A DNA stretch of 64,000 bases from Paenibacillus sp. FSL H8-0548 (GCF_038630985.1 NZ_CP152049.1:5476501-5540500); one strand, 5' to 3'. Shown: positions 27,273 to 37,301, counted from the first letter of the stretch. Notes: generated from the sequence alone by a model not told the origin. Numbers and translations: made by a program.

Positions 27273-27939
27273 CCTCCAATTCATACACATGGTCAACGAT
27301 TTCCATAATGGCAGGATCATGAGTAGTCATAATAATCGTCATGCCTGCCGTTTCAACCAAATCACGAAACACCTTCATAATTTGCAAGCCTGTCCGGCTA
27401 TCCAGCTCTGCTGTAGGCTCATCGGCAAGCAGCAGCTTTGGCTTATGAGCAATCGCCCTTGCAATGGCCGTACGCTGCTGCTCCCCGCCCGACAGCTCGA
27501 ACGGGCGATGATGCATCCTTGTTTTTAAACCAACCTGATCCAAAGCCTCTACTGCCGCTTCCTTGCGGCCATTAGCCCCTAATCCCGCGACTCTTAAAAT
27601 AAACTCCACATTCTCATAAGCGGACATAAGAGGAATCAGGGCGAAGGATTGAAAAATAAGTCCCATTTCGTTCCGTCGCACAAGATCCCGCTCTTGATTG
27701 GACATCGCTGTCAGATCACGTCCATCGAACGTTATTTGTCCCTCAGTCGGTCGGTCCAGCGCGCTTAACAAATTAATTAGCGTCGTTTTTCCAGAGCCAG
27801 ATCTCCCTTTAAACGCGATAAGCTTACCAGAAGGAATCGATAGATCGACACCTTTCAATACAGTAACTGCTCCGCTACCGCGTCCAAACGTTCTTTTTAA
27901 AGCGCTTGCATGAATAATATCATGCTTAGTCGGCAGCAT
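27247..27939 (-). CDS. MacB/LolD-type ABC ATPase
   Basis: About 230 residues from the ATG read from 27939, placed by GGAGGT 10 bp upstream. Walker A GRSGSGKTT, signature LSGGEQQRTAIARA, Walker B LLLADEPTAELDS and THDP are all intact. First gene of the operon adaptor, permease, second ATPase. Two different ATPases in one operon suggest a heterodimeric motor on the two-module permease. The substrate is not evident; peptide or antibiotic export are usual for the family. Confidence 0.92.
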   Translation of the reverse strand: MLPTKHDIIHASALKRTFGRGSGAVTVLKGVDLSIPSGKLIAFKGRSGSGKTTLINLLSALDRPTEGQITFDGRDLTAMSNQERDLVRRNEMGLIFQSFALIPLMSAYENVEFILRVAGLGANGRKEAAVEALDQVGLKTRMHHRPFELSGGEQQRTAIARAIAHKPKLLLADEPTAELDSRTGLQIMKVFRDLVETAGMTIIMTTHDPAIMEIVDHVYELEDGQIVTKA

Positions 27940-28141
27940 GTAATGGTATACCTCCGTTTCCAAATAAAACGTTTTCTTTTTGTATCTTTTTCCATTTTAA
28001 CCTCGTCTAGTATTCTGCACAAGTCTATCTACTCTTTCTTGTAATGAACGTACTCAGTACTCGCTGTTCTTGGCGAAAATACAAAATTTCCGTTGTAAAT
28101 CTAGAGTGAATATTAGATTGCCCTATGAATTTTCCTATACT

Positions 28142-28188
28142 AAAAAAAAGCCTATCACCACCATAAAATTAGGTGTGACAGGCTTTTT
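28142..28188 (-). terminator. Terminator after the AEC carrier
   Basis: AAAAAGCCTGTCACACC pairs with GGTGGTGATAGGCTTTTTTTT on the minus strand, directly after the stop at 28196. T-runs are present on both strands. The gap 27940-28141 shows nothing else clear. Confidence 0.8.
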
Positions 28189-28195
28189 GGAGGTT

Positions 28196-29128
28196 TTACA
28201 TTTCCAGCTTCAAGAAAAAAATAACGGCTGTAACGGTTAAAATACTAATAATAGTAGAAACAAATACCGACTGTGAGGCAAATTCAGCCTCATTGTCAAA
28301 CTCGACTGCCAGCAGCACGCTGCTAAGCGAGGTCGGAACCGCCGAGGACACGATAAGCGCGGCAGCGGTTAGCTTATCCAGTCCCATCGTCCATACGATT
28401 AGCCAAGCAAGCAGCGGTCCAGCAACGAGCCGCAGCATCCCTGACAAGCTGACATCGATGAGAAGTGAACGATTAATTTTCCACTCCATATTCCCAAGCT
28501 GAACACCGAGCGTAATAAGCGCTGTACCGATAAACGCATCCGATAAATAACCAAGCGGCGTAGCAAGCGGCTGAGGAATAGCGACCTCGAAGCCTCTTAA
28601 TAGAAAGGCAATCGGTATGACATAAATAATAGGCATTGAAATGATCGTGCGCCAAATGGTGCGCATATCCGCTTTGTGTGCGTTCACGTTATAGATGCCA
28701 TACGTATTCGGTATCAATGACTGTGTCATCATAATCAGCACCTGAATCGCGAGCGTCTTCTCATTGCCGGCAAATGCGAGCTGATTAAGCGGTATGCCAT
28801 AATTAGCGCTATTATAGAAGAGAACGCTGTTTCGCATCGCACTCTTCATACTTGGCTTATAACCCCTAATCCGGATAACTACCTCAACCAACATATATTG
28901 CGCAACCATAAACAGCACGAAGAAAAACAAAATCTTTCCGATCACTGAGGCAGATATATCGGTTTTATATAACAAATTAAACATAATCGCTGGCGAAAAT
29001 AAATAAAAGTTCAGCTTCGATAAGGTTTTAATATCCAGCTTGAATGCCCGCCCAAGAATAATACCGAGACCGATCATAATGACCATGGGAAGTACATTTG
29101 TCAACAAGATGTGAAGGAAAATATTCAT
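28196..29128 (-). CDS. AEC (auxin efflux carrier) family transporter
   Basis: 310 residues with about ten hydrophobic helices in two halves. NILLTNVLPMVIMIGLGIILGR at the start, the Asn/Tyr-rich NSANYGIPLNQLAF segment in the middle and the C-terminal AVPTSLSSVLLAVEFDNEAE are typical of AEC proteins such as MdcF and malate permeases. Bacterial members export or exchange organic anions. It stands alone between terminators, so no partner hints at the substrate. Confidence 0.88.
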   Translation of the reverse strand: MNIFLHILLTNVLPMVIMIGLGIILGRAFKLDIKTLSKLNFYLFSPAIMFNLLYKTDISASVIGKILFFFVLFMVAQYMLVEVVIRIRGYKPSMKSAMRNSVLFYNSANYGIPLNQLAFAGNEKTLAIQVLIMMTQSLIPNTYGIYNVNAHKADMRTIWRTIISMPIIYVIPIAFLLRGFEVAIPQPLATPLGYLSDAFIGTALITLGVQLGNMEWKINRSLLIDVSLSGMLRLVAGPLLAWLIVWTMGLDKLTAAALIVSSAVPTSLSSVLLAVEFDNEAEFASQSVFVSTIISILTVTAVIFFLKLEM

Positions 29129-29561
29129 GGCTGCAGCTACTTCTCTCTATTATATAGTTGGGAATTATAGGAGGATTAGATACTAAGCCTATAATCGCTT
29201 CACTCATTTTAATAGCTTATGGACGATTAGGCAAGCTTGATAGGAGCTAGATTGGAGAAAGTCGGAGCACGAGCACTCTATCAACCTAACAGCCAACTCT
29301 TCCTAAAACTCAATATTACTCCATCAGTTGTTCGCTTACACTGCACTTTCTGCAATAGAATCGATGTGCCATGAGCAGCCGCTAGCTTACACTGCACTTT
29401 CTGCAGTAGTTTACCTGTTTTTTGGTGGAAATCATCCGTTAGGAGCTAATCCTAATGCATAATTACAATGTAGCTGTCCAGATCGGCTCTCATGTGAGAT
29501 TTCTACTGCAGAAAGTACAATGCAGCGATCTCATTAGTTCTATTCCTTGAGCTGCGCTCAA

Positions 29562-29658
29562 GGTGAAACGGCTGTCTCCGTCCTTTGGCGGCGTCAGCAC
29601 GTTTCATTCCCAGAAATATAGAGATCGTATGGCGCAATGATATCATTTCCTATATTTG
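29562..29658. repeat. 97-bp double-hairpin dispersed repeat, copy 2
   Basis: This is the second copy of the element at 822-918, in the same orientation. The inverted pairs GAAACG/CGTTTC and GAAATATAG/CTATATTT are kept, while the loops differ. It lies just beyond the cysK terminator. Confidence 0.75.
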
Positions 29659-29661
29659 CAC

Positions 29662-29722
29662 AAAAAACAATAGATTCGCTCCTATTTGGCCTATTAAGCC
29701 TCCATCGGTGCGAATCTATTGT
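29662..29722 (-). terminator. Terminator after cysK
   Basis: ACAATAGATTCG pairs perfectly with CGAATCTATTGT over 12 bp with an inner GGC/GCC hairpin, followed by TTTTTTG on the minus strand, about 105 bp past the cysK stop. Confidence 0.75.
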
Positions 29723-29828
29723 AATAACTACACTCTACGCTCGTTCGACTTAGCTAAGCAGCAGATATCATTGTACAAAGTACAATGCAGACTCGGCAAT
29801 CGCGTTACGACTCACTGATTATTGGCCC

Positions 29829-30773
29829 CTACAACTGCTGCTCCTGCTGATAAAGCACCGTGGATAGATAGCGCTCCCCATTGCTCGGAATGATGGCTAT
29901 TACACGTTTGCCCGTTCCCAGCTTCTGGGCAAGCTGAATAGCTGCATAGATTGCCGCACCGGAAGAAATACCGCCGAGAATGCCTTCCTCCTTAGCCACT
30001 CTTCTGGCTGTCTCGAAGGCATCCTCATTGCTGACTTGAATAATTTCATTATAAACGTCCGTATCTAGTATCGAGGGAACGAAGCCTGCGCCTATCCCTT
30101 GAATTTTGTGGAGTCCGGAAGGCCCCCCCGAAAGAACAGGCGAGCCGGCTGGCTCAACCGCCGCAATATGAATATGTGGATACCGATCGCGCAGCACCTC
30201 GCCGGCGCCCGTAATGGTGCCGCCTGTGCCGACGCCTGCTACAAAGCCGTCCAAGCTGCCGCCCAGCGATTCAACTGCCCTAATGATCTCAGGTCCAGTC
30301 GTTTCGCGGTGGATTTTCACATTGGCCGGATTATCGAATTGCAGCGCTGGAAAATAATCAGGATGCTTCGCCTGCAGCTCCTGCGCAGTTCGGATAGCGC
30401 CCTTCATCCCTTCGGACCCTGGTGTCAGCACTAATTCCGCGCCATAAGCCCGGAGCAGATTGCGACGCTCCAAGCTCATCGTTTCCGGCATAACGAGAAT
30501 AGCCTTATAGCCTCTGGCTGCCGCTACCAAAGCGATGCCAATGCCTGTGTTGCCGCTTGTCGCTTCAATGATCGTATCGCCCGGCTTCAATCTTCCTTCC
30601 CGTTCCGCCTCCTCGATGATACTAATCGCGATGCGATCCTTCACGCTGCTGCCTGGATTAAAAAACTCCAGCTTCAATAATATTTCTGCGCTGCCCTCCG
30701 GCACTACCTTGTTAAGACGGACCAAAGGTGTATTCCCAATTAAATCTGTAATATTATCAGCCACGAGACTCAT
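29829..30773 (-). CDS. cysK: Cysteine synthase (O-acetylserine sulfhydrylase)
   Basis: 314 residues, usual CysK length. The PLP lysine is in [10 protein letters not shown] (Lys45), the substrate loop is [10 protein letters not shown], and the phosphate loop is [12 protein letters not shown], with GGISSGAA near the C-terminus. It joins sulfide to O-acetylserine to make cysteine in the cytosol. A TAGGAGG site precedes the ATG. It follows the exporter genes in the same direction after 75 bp. Its presence near the LLM/YezD region may be a sulfur link, but it lacks the leader found there. Confidence 0.95.
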   Translation of the reverse strand: MSLVADNITDLIGNTPLVRLNKVVPEGSAEILLKLEFFNPGSSVKDRIAISIIEEAEREGRLKPGDTIIEATSGNTGIGIALVAAARGYKAILVMPETMSLERRNLLRAYGAELVLTPGSEGMKGAIRTAQELQAKHPDYFPALQFDNPANVKIHRETTGPEIIRAVESLGGSLDGFVAGVGTGGTITGAGEVLRDRYPHIHIAAVEPAGSPVLSGGPSGLHKIQGIGAGFVPSILDTDVYNEIIQVSNEDAFETARRVAKEEGILGGISSGAAIYAAIQLAQKLGTGKRVIAIIPSNGERYLSTVLYQQEQQL

Positions 30774-30848
30774 CCTGCCTACCTCCTATATACTCCTCTA
30801 TAATAAATAGCCTTGCGGCACGTGCCGAAATGGGTTAAAACAAGCTTG

Positions 30849-32732
30849 TTACACAGCAACATTGCCCTGCGAATGCTCATACAGCTCTTTATAATGTCCG
30901 TCATGCTCCAGCAGCTGCTGATGATTGCCTTGCTCCACGATTTCACCATGGCTCATGACAATGATGCGATCCGCCTGCATAATGGTAGACAAACGATGGG
31001 CAATGACAATGGTAGTACGATCCTGTGATACGACCGATAGCGCATTCTGAATCAGCTGCTCGGTATGTGAATCAAGATTTGCGCTAGCTTCATCCAGGAT
31101 AAGCACCTTAGGCTTAAATACGATAATTCGCGCAAAGGAGATCAGCTGGCGTTCGCCTGCAGATAAACCGCTGCCGCGCTCCGATAGCTTCGTCTCGTAT
31201 CCGTTTTTCAACCGCTTAATGATCGTATCCGCTCCAACAAATTCGCAGGCACGAATAACCTCCTCGCGGGAAATCGTCTCATCGAACATTCTAACGTTTT
31301 CGATGATGCTGCCTGAATAAAGGTAAGGCTCCTGCTGTACGAGCCCTACAAGCCTATGAAGAGTTGCCTGCGGAATATCCCTCACATCCGTCTCATCAAT
31401 TCGGATGCTGCCTTTCTTCACATCATAGAAACGGCACAGCAGGCTGATCAGCGAGCTCTTGCCCGCCCCTGTCGTTCCTACAACGCCAATGAGCTCGCCC
31501 GAATTAATATGCAAATCCAAATCGCGAATGATCGGTATCCCTTCCTCATAGGAGAACGAAATGCGGTCAAAGTCGATTCTGCCCTTCACCTGCTCCAAGC
31601 TTAAGCTCGACAGCGCAGCCTGGCGCTCATCCGCGTCATCGTCTGCCGCCGTTTTGGACAAATCCACCGGCTCCTGCTCGCGATCCATAATGTCTGGCTT
31701 ATTTGCGAATACGCTCCAAATTCTTGTTATGGCAACCGTAGCGGACTGCAGCGTGTTCCATTGCTGAGTGATCGTATTAATCGGTTGGAAAAACCTGCGA
31801 ATATACGTAATAAAAGCATACAATACGCCAAATTCAAGTTGCTGGCCAAGTACCGCATTTCCGCCAATCCAAGTGACGAATGCAATCGATAAATTGCTCA
31901 AAATATCAAAGGTCCGTCCGAACACAACATTCGTCCGAATTTCTCTGAGATTAGCTTTGAAATACAGTTCGTTACGTTCGTCGAACTGCTTCTCCTGCTC
32001 CTTCTGCTGATGGAACACCTGCACTAAGTTCATGCCCGATAGATTTTCCGCTACAAAGGCAACAAGGCGAGAGAGCCTCGTTCTGGCAAGCTGATAGGTC
32101 TTGCGCATAAAGGAACGAAAGCCAATAGCAATCCCCCAAATAATAGGCAGCAAAATCAAGCAATACAGCGCAAGCTGTGTATCCAGCTGAAACATCATCA
32201 CGATAATAAAGATTAGTGTGAGGCCATCCCTAAAGAGGCTGAGGAGCACCTGATTAAAAAATTGGTTCAGAGCCTCCGTATCACTGGATACATGAGTGAT
32301 GAGACTGCCGCTGGACATCCGGTCAAAATATCGCATCGACTGCTTCAAAATATGGCCAAACAGCTGCTTACGAATGCGGGATACGATGCTCTGCCCTATA
32401 TTTTGAAGCAAATTGCTTTGAAAATAAGTGAATATTAAGCTCGATACAGATAAACCCAAATATACAAAACAAATCGTAAGAAGCCCTTTATAATCGTTCT
32501 TTCCCGACAATAAATTATCATCAATGGCAATCTTCATCAAAAAAGGCTGCAGCAAATCCGATAGGATCGCAATGATCGTGCAGCAAAATACGCCGATAAA
32601 GGACCAAATATGTGGTCTCGCATAGCTAAAAAGCGTACGAAACGCCGGTACATATTCCGGTTTCTGCTCAGGCAAATTAGGATCACCCTTCTGATCCGCC
32701 TGCCAATTATGAATGGCTTGTGCCGGTCGCAT
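30849..32732 (-). CDS. ABC exporter half-transporter, BmrD/YheH-like partner
   Basis: About 627 residues from the ATG read from 32732, after GGAGGGGAG. Six membrane helices (about 30-320) and an ATPase with Walker A GTTGAGKSS and Walker B LILDEASANLDS. The catalytic Glu is intact but the signature reads LSAGER in place of LSGGQ. Its upstream neighbour has the opposite pattern, so the two form an asymmetric heterodimer with one degenerate site, as in BmrCD. An insert with DDDADERQ precedes the ATPase domain. The start overlaps the neighbour by 26 bp. Drug or peptide export is the likely role. Confidence 0.92.
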   Translation of the reverse strand: MRPAQAIHNWQADQKGDPNLPEQKPEYVPAFRTLFSYARPHIWSFIGVFCCTIIAILSDLLQPFLMKIAIDDNLLSGKNDYKGLLTICFVYLGLSVSSLIFTYFQSNLLQNIGQSIVSRIRKQLFGHILKQSMRYFDRMSSGSLITHVSSDTEALNQFFNQVLLSLFRDGLTLIFIIVMMFQLDTQLALYCLILLPIIWGIAIGFRSFMRKTYQLARTRLSRLVAFVAENLSGMNLVQVFHQQKEQEKQFDERNELYFKANLREIRTNVVFGRTFDILSNLSIAFVTWIGGNAVLGQQLEFGVLYAFITYIRRFFQPINTITQQWNTLQSATVAITRIWSVFANKPDIMDREQEPVDLSKTAADDDADERQAALSSLSLEQVKGRIDFDRISFSYEEGIPIIRDLDLHINSGELIGVVGTTGAGKSSLISLLCRFYDVKKGSIRIDETDVRDIPQATLHRLVGLVQQEPYLYSGSIIENVRMFDETISREEVIRACEFVGADTIIKRLKNGYETKLSERGSGLSAGERQLISFARIIVFKPKVLILDEASANLDSHTEQLIQNALSVVSQDRTTIVIAHRLSTIMQADRIIVMSHGEIVEQGNHQQLLEHDGHYKELYEHSQGNVAV

Positions 32733-34470
32733 ATTGACTCCCCTCCTCCTGTATGGCATGAAGTGTCGCATAGAGTCCTTGCTGCTCCAATAGCTCCAAG
32801 TGCGTGCCGCGCTGCACGATCACACCTTCATCAAGAACGATGATTTCATCCGCATGCTTAATTGCACTAATGCGATGAGCAATAATAATCGTCGTTTTGT
32901 TATTTCGTTCCTTTTGAATGGAATTCATAATATCCTTCTCCGTCACTGCATCGACCGCGCTTACGCTATCGTCAAGAATCATAATCGGGGCATCCTTAAT
33001 GATGCCTCGCGCCAAGCTCGTTCTCTGACGCTGGCCGCCGGACAACGTTAATCCGCGTTCGCCGAGCCGAGTTTCGAACTTGTTCGGCAATTCATCAATA
33101 CTGCTGTAGATTTGCGCATGCTTTGCGGCGGCTTCAACCTCCTCCAGCCCCCGATCGCGATCGGAGAAGGCGATATTCTCCCTAATGGTCGTGCTGAACA
33201 AAAATCCATCCTGCGGAACGTAAGCAATTTGCTCCCGCAGGCTTTTTAGCGTCAGCTTGCGTACATCTGTATTTCCATACAAAATTGTTCCTGGCGGCGG
33301 GTCATAGGTACGCAGCAGCAGCTTCATCAATGTTGTTTTCCCGCTGCCCGTTCGGCCTATAATGCCAAGCGTTTTGCCTGCCTTGACGTTCAAGCTAATG
33401 TCTTTGAGCACAGGGCTTGAAGCTTCATCATAAGCAAAGGACAAATTCCGAACCGAGATCGCTTCAGAAATCAAATTTACAACCTTCGCATCCTCCAGCT
33501 CCACAATATCTGAACGCTGTGACAGCAAGCCATTTAGACGCTCTAAAGAAGCGCGTGAGCGTTGAATGGTGTTAATGACGTTTCCGATTTGCTGAAGCGG
33601 ATTCATCAGCATCGTGATATATAACGTGAGCGCAACAAAGTTGCCTAACGTGATCTGTTTCGTTATCGTCATATAACCGCCAAAGGCAAGCGCAACAACT
33701 AAAGCTAGCGTACCGAGAAATGGAATGAGTGCTTGGAAAAAAGATGAGACACGCACCAAACGCAGCTGTTTATGCCGAATCTCGTCGACTGTGCTGCCAA
33801 AGCGCTCATTCATAATGTCTTCTACCGCAAATTTCTTCGTCACCCGAATACCGCCGAATTGCTCCTCTGCTGTTTCCGTCATCGTGCCGAGCGCTTCCTG
33901 CACCTCAAGCGAACGTTTTCTAATCATGGGTCCCAAATAGACCACGATAACCGGAATAAGCAGGAGCGGAAATATGGATGCCAAAATTAAATAATAGGGT
34001 ATGCTGCTCAGCAGCATCATTGTAATCGCCGCTATGAGAAGCATTGTCGCATTAGTTGTAGCGTTGAAGCCCATCGATATCGACTCGCGTACCGCCGTTA
34101 CGTCATTCATAAAGTAGCTTAGCAGCTTGCCGACACCATTTTTCGAATAAAAACGTTCGCTCATTTCCGTAAAATGCTTAAACAGCACCTTCCGAACATG
34201 AAATTCGAATTTTCTGCCTACATACATAATTAGATACATTGCAATGCCATTGAACAGCACATGCCCCACACCTATAATTAGAAGCTTTAAGCTGTAATCA
34301 ACAATCAAGCTGCTTGTTAAGCCGCTGCTTTGCAGCTTATCCGTAAATTCTCCCAGCACCTTGGGAAAAAAAACGTTAATCACATTAGAAAGCAAATGAA
34401 AGAAAACAGAAAACAGATACACATACCACGTTCTCCGAAAAAAATCAGCTAATATTCGTTTGGGTTTCAA
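32707..34470 (-). CDS. ABC exporter half-transporter, BmrC/YheI-like partner
   Basis: About 587 residues. The frame opens at a GTG read from 34482, but AGGAAGTGATC covers that codon and places a TTG (34470) at good spacing, so TTG is preferred. Six membrane helices, then an ATPase with Walker A GRTGSGKTT, a canonical LSGGQRQR signature, and a Walker B reading MILDDSVSAVD: Asp replaces the catalytic Glu. This marks the degenerate half of a heterodimer with the product of 30849-32732. Confidence 0.92.
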   Translation of the reverse strand: MKPKRILADFFRRTWYVYLFSVFFHLLSNVINVFFPKVLGEFTDKLQSSGLTSSLIVDYSLKLLIIGVGHVLFNGIAMYLIMYVGRKFEFHVRKVLFKHFTEMSERFYSKNGVGKLLSYFMNDVTAVRESISMGFNATTNATMLLIAAITMMLLSSIPYYLILASIFPLLLIPVIVVYLGPMIRKRSLEVQEALGTMTETAEEQFGGIRVTKKFAVEDIMNERFGSTVDEIRHKQLRLVRVSSFFQALIPFLGTLALVVALAFGGYMTITKQITLGNFVALTLYITMLMNPLQQIGNVINTIQRSRASLERLNGLLSQRSDIVELEDAKVVNLISEAISVRNLSFAYDEASSPVLKDISLNVKAGKTLGIIGRTGSGKTTLMKLLLRTYDPPPGTILYGNTDVRKLTLKSLREQIAYVPQDGFLFSTTIRENIAFSDRDRGLEEVEAAAKHAQIYSSIDELPNKFETRLGERGLTLSGGQRQRTSLARGIIKDAPIMILDDSVSAVDAVTEKDIMNSIQKERNNKTTIIIAHRISAIKHADEIIVLDEGVIVQRGTHLELLEQQGLYATLHAIQEEGSQYATGTSHS

Positions 34471-34504
34471 TAAAACGATCACTTCCTAGTGTAAAAGTAT
34501 GTTA

Positions 34505-36340
34505 TTACGCTTCAATTGTTTGCGGAAATTGTAATTCATACAGTTGGCTGTAGCGCCCTTGCTGCGTCAGCAGCTCATCATGCGTTCCATTCTCTACGAT
34601 TCCTCCATGCTCCAGCACATAAATTTGATCCGCCTGTGAGATGGTAGATAGACGATGCGCGATGACCAGACAGGTGCGGCCCTTCAGCAATTGCGCCAGT
34701 GCGTCTTGAATATGCTGCTCCGACTCAGAGTCAAGCGAAGCAGTTGCCTCATCCAAAATAATAACGCGAGGATTTTTCAATATCGCTCTGGCAATGGAAA
34801 GCCGCTGCTTCTGCCCTCCAGAGAGCTTAACTCCCCGTTCACCAATTTGAGTCTCGTACCCTAGCGGAAACGAATCGATGAACCCCGCTGCATTGGCTGC
34901 ATGAGCTGCCGCGATCACATCCGCATTCGACGCGTGAGGATTTCCGTAGCGAATATTCTCACCAATCGTGCCATTAAACAGCACAACATCCTGCGACACA
35001 ATGCCGATTTGCTCTCTGAGCGAGGAAAGCGTAATATCCTTCAGCGAATAGCCGTCAATCGTTATTTCACCAGATTGTGGATCATAGAATCTAGCGATAA
35101 GATTAGCAATCGTTGTTTTCCCCGAGCCCGATGATCCGACGAGCGCAGTTACTTTGCCAGCCTCAAGCTCCAGGTGAAATGCTTTCAGCACCGTTGCATT
35201 TCCTGAATAAGCAAAATCAATATGATCAAAAACGATATGACCGCTCACTTTCGGCAGCTGTATCGCTTCCTTCTTCTCAACAATTTCAGCTTCTGTATCC
35301 ATAACCTCCATAATTCGTTCATAGGCGGCTGCAGATTGCTGAATCGTATTAATAATCCGGCTAAAATGGCGTATCGGATTTTGCAGAAGCCGCAAGTAGG
35401 CGATGAACGCAACGATGGTTCCCACTGTCATCTGATCATGCATGGCCAGCCATGCTCCAAATACAAGTACAATGGCAAGACCAAGAAAATTAAGAAAATC
35501 AATAATAGGCTCATAAGCAGCTCGCAAGCGGGTCACCTGTACATTCGCATCCATATTTCTCTGCGTGTGCTCTGAGAAACGATCCGACTCGTAATCCTCG
35601 GCGGTAAACGCCTTGATCAGCCTTATGCCCGTAAGCGTGTTTTGCAAATGATCACTCACATCCGCTACGGATTCCTGTACCTTTCGGAACGAGGACCTCA
35701 TTCTTTTGCCGAATACTTTCGTTGTCAGGATCATAAAGGGGAAGGTTGCAAGCAGCAGCACCGTCAGCCTCCAATCAATCCAGAGCATATACACCGCAAT
35801 CGCTGTAAAGGTGAAAAAGTCGGTAAACAATTGCATCATGCTGGAGGAAATCATTTGTTGAAGAATACTTACATCATTCGTGACCCGGGACATTAAATCA
35901 CCAGTACGATTACGATCGAAGAACGACACATCCAAGCTTTGCATATGGCGATACAAATCGTTGCGGAGATTGTACAGCACCCTTTGACCGATAGAAGCCA
36001 TAAGCGACGTACTAATATAACGCAAAGCGCCAAGTGCCAGCGCTGCACCCAACACACCGCCGCCAATTAGAAACAGCTTATGAAAAAGCTTATTCGGAAT
36101 AATGCTGTCGATCGTCATACGTGTCAATTGCGGAACAATAAACTCAAGCAATGAAATTCCGATGACACAGGCGACGGCAACGATCAGCAAAGGCATTTGC
36201 AGCCTTGCATGCGTATAGATTCTCACGAACATGCTCAGTATGCTCGCGGGCTTCACCTTCTCGCCAGTTCCGAATTTCCGCATACCACCCGTTCCCCCGC
36301 CTTGTCTAGGCGTAGATACGGAATTGAAGTTGCTGTTCAT
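34505..36340 (-). CDS. ABC exporter half-transporter, homodimer type
   Basis: 611 residues with a Gly-rich N-terminal tail, six membrane helices (about 45-335) and an ATPase with Walker A GSSGSGKTT, signature LSGGQKQR and Walker B VIILDEATASLDS, all canonical. It is therefore self-sufficient as a homodimer. The start codon overlaps the PadR stop (ATGA). A lipid, drug or peptide exporter; the substrate is not evident. Confidence 0.92.
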   Translation of the reverse strand: MNSNFNSVSTPRQGGGTGGMRKFGTGEKVKPASILSMFVRIYTHARLQMPLLIVAVACVIGISLLEFIVPQLTRMTIDSIIPNKLFHKLFLIGGGVLGAALALGALRYISTSLMASIGQRVLYNLRNDLYRHMQSLDVSFFDRNRTGDLMSRVTNDVSILQQMISSSMMQLFTDFFTFTAIAVYMLWIDWRLTVLLLATFPFMILTTKVFGKRMRSSFRKVQESVADVSDHLQNTLTGIRLIKAFTAEDYESDRFSEHTQRNMDANVQVTRLRAAYEPIIDFLNFLGLAIVLVFGAWLAMHDQMTVGTIVAFIAYLRLLQNPIRHFSRIINTIQQSAAAYERIMEVMDTEAEIVEKKEAIQLPKVSGHIVFDHIDFAYSGNATVLKAFHLELEAGKVTALVGSSGSGKTTIANLIARFYDPQSGEITIDGYSLKDITLSSLREQIGIVSQDVVLFNGTIGENIRYGNPHASNADVIAAAHAANAAGFIDSFPLGYETQIGERGVKLSGGQKQRLSIARAILKNPRVIILDEATASLDSESEQHIQDALAQLLKGRTCLVIAHRLSTISQADQIYVLEHGGIVENGTHDELLTQQGRYSQLYELQFPQTIEA

Positions 36341-36927
36341 ATTCCTTCGCCCTCTTCGCTGACGCGGGTCGTGCCTGCAGCAATTTGGCGAAGAGAAAAA
36401 CGCAGCTGCTCAAGTATGATACGCAGCTCTGCGGCCTTTTCACTATCGCTTACAACTGCGCGTTCTGCAGCCTTTAGCAAATGCAGCAGCTCTTTACCCG
36501 CTGGTGTTAAGCGCCGATTCGGCCTGCTTCGATCACAAGGAACGCCTTCCTCCTCAGCCTCTCCCTGCTCTCGGCGTTCTGGACTGATAACGGTATTCTC
36601 CTTCTCCTCGAACAAGTAAACTCTGCCATTGTCGGTAATTTCGAACACCTTCTTGCCATCTTGCTTCGAGGATTCCACAAATCCCTGATCCCGAAGCATC
36701 TGCAAGGTAGGATAAATCGACCCGGCACTTGGCTTATAGGTACCTCCCGACTGCTCCTCTAGCGCCTTCATCATTTGATAGCCATGCATGCTCTCCTTCT
36801 CCAGCAGCTCCAGCAGTGCATACTTCACTCCGCCGCGGCTAAAATATCGTCTTCCTGTTCCGCTAATATCCCTTTCATGTTCATGATGCAAAAACAATCT
36901 TTCGTCTGGCTGCCATTCCTTCGTCAT
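36337..36927 (-). CDS. PadR-family repressor
   Basis: 196 residues. After about 30 extra N-terminal residues a PadR winged helix is clear (GGVKYALLELLEKESMHGYQMMKALEEQSGGTYKPSAGSIYPTLQMLRDQGFV...EITDNGR). A C-terminal helical arm follows (about 125-190). PadR proteins repress exporter operons and are released by the exported compound. It is the first gene of the operon with three exporters. Two identical palindromes lie directly upstream. Confidence 0.92.
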   Translation of the reverse strand: MTKEWQPDERLFLHHEHERDISGTGRRYFSRGGVKYALLELLEKESMHGYQMMKALEEQSGGTYKPSAGSIYPTLQMLRDQGFVESSKQDGKKVFEITDNGRVYLFEEKENTVISPERREQGEAEEEGVPCDRSRPNRRLTPAGKELLHLLKAAERAVVSDSEKAAELRIILEQLRFSLRQIAAGTTRVSEEGEGI

Positions 36928-36946
36928 GATGCGATCTCCTCCGTTA

Positions 36947-36987
36947 ACGATATATCGTATTGATTTAAATATTAAACGATATATCGT
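36947..36987 (-). promoter_or_regulatory. Twin ACGATATATCGT operators of the PadR operon
   Basis: The perfect 12-bp palindrome ACGATATATCGT occurs at 36947-36958 and again at 36976-36987, 29 bp apart centre to centre. The first is 20 bp before the PadR start codon. Autoregulation by PadR is the obvious inference. Confidence 0.8.
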
Positions 36988-37005
36988 TAATTGGCAATAA
37001 TTATC

Positions 37006-37194
37006 TAAGTTGAACTAGACATTTACGTTTGGGACGCTGCGCGAGAAGATCATTCTTACGATCGCTGTTGCAGCCAGATTCTTTGATTTCCTAAGACATT
37101 TAAAGGTATGAATCCGGCCGCAAAGGCGAACACTTCGTTTCTCCAGAACGATCTTCTCGCTTCGCTTACACTTCATTTTTAAGTTCAACTTATA
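37006..37194. repeat. 190-bp hairpin repeat, copy B (inverted)
   Basis: The ends are TAAGTTGAAC and GTTCAACTTA, and the interior is homologous to the copies at 22149 and 63317 but in the opposite orientation. It fills most of the gap between the PadR operators and the terminator of the aldo-keto reductase. Confidence 0.85.
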
Positions 37195-37233
37195 TAGTTA
37201 TAAAAAAATAACCGCAGTTCAAAATTGCCCATG

Positions 37234-37272
37234 ACAAAATCCAGTAAATTAACGTACTTTACTGGATTTTGT
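37234..37272 (-). terminator. Perfect 15-bp hairpin after the aldo-keto reductase
   Basis: ACAAAATCCAGTAAA pairs with TTTACTGGATTTTGT around a 9-base loop, about 30 bp past the stop. TTTTG follows inside the stem end. Confidence 0.7.
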
Positions 37273-37301
37273 TGCAGCTGTTTAAAGAAGAAGAAGAAGA
37301 A

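Larger units (their letters stand above)
29334..29789. repeat. Short repeats built on CACTGCACTTTCTGCA
   Basis: Two direct copies of about 25 bp lie at 29334-29358 and 29385-29409, both containing ACACTGCACTTTCTGCA. A diverged inverse copy is at 29512-29525 and a related palindrome CATTGTAC/GTACAATG at 29769-29789. The gap 29129-29828 holds these, the double-hairpin element at 29562 and the cysK terminator, and no gene. Confidence 0.55.
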
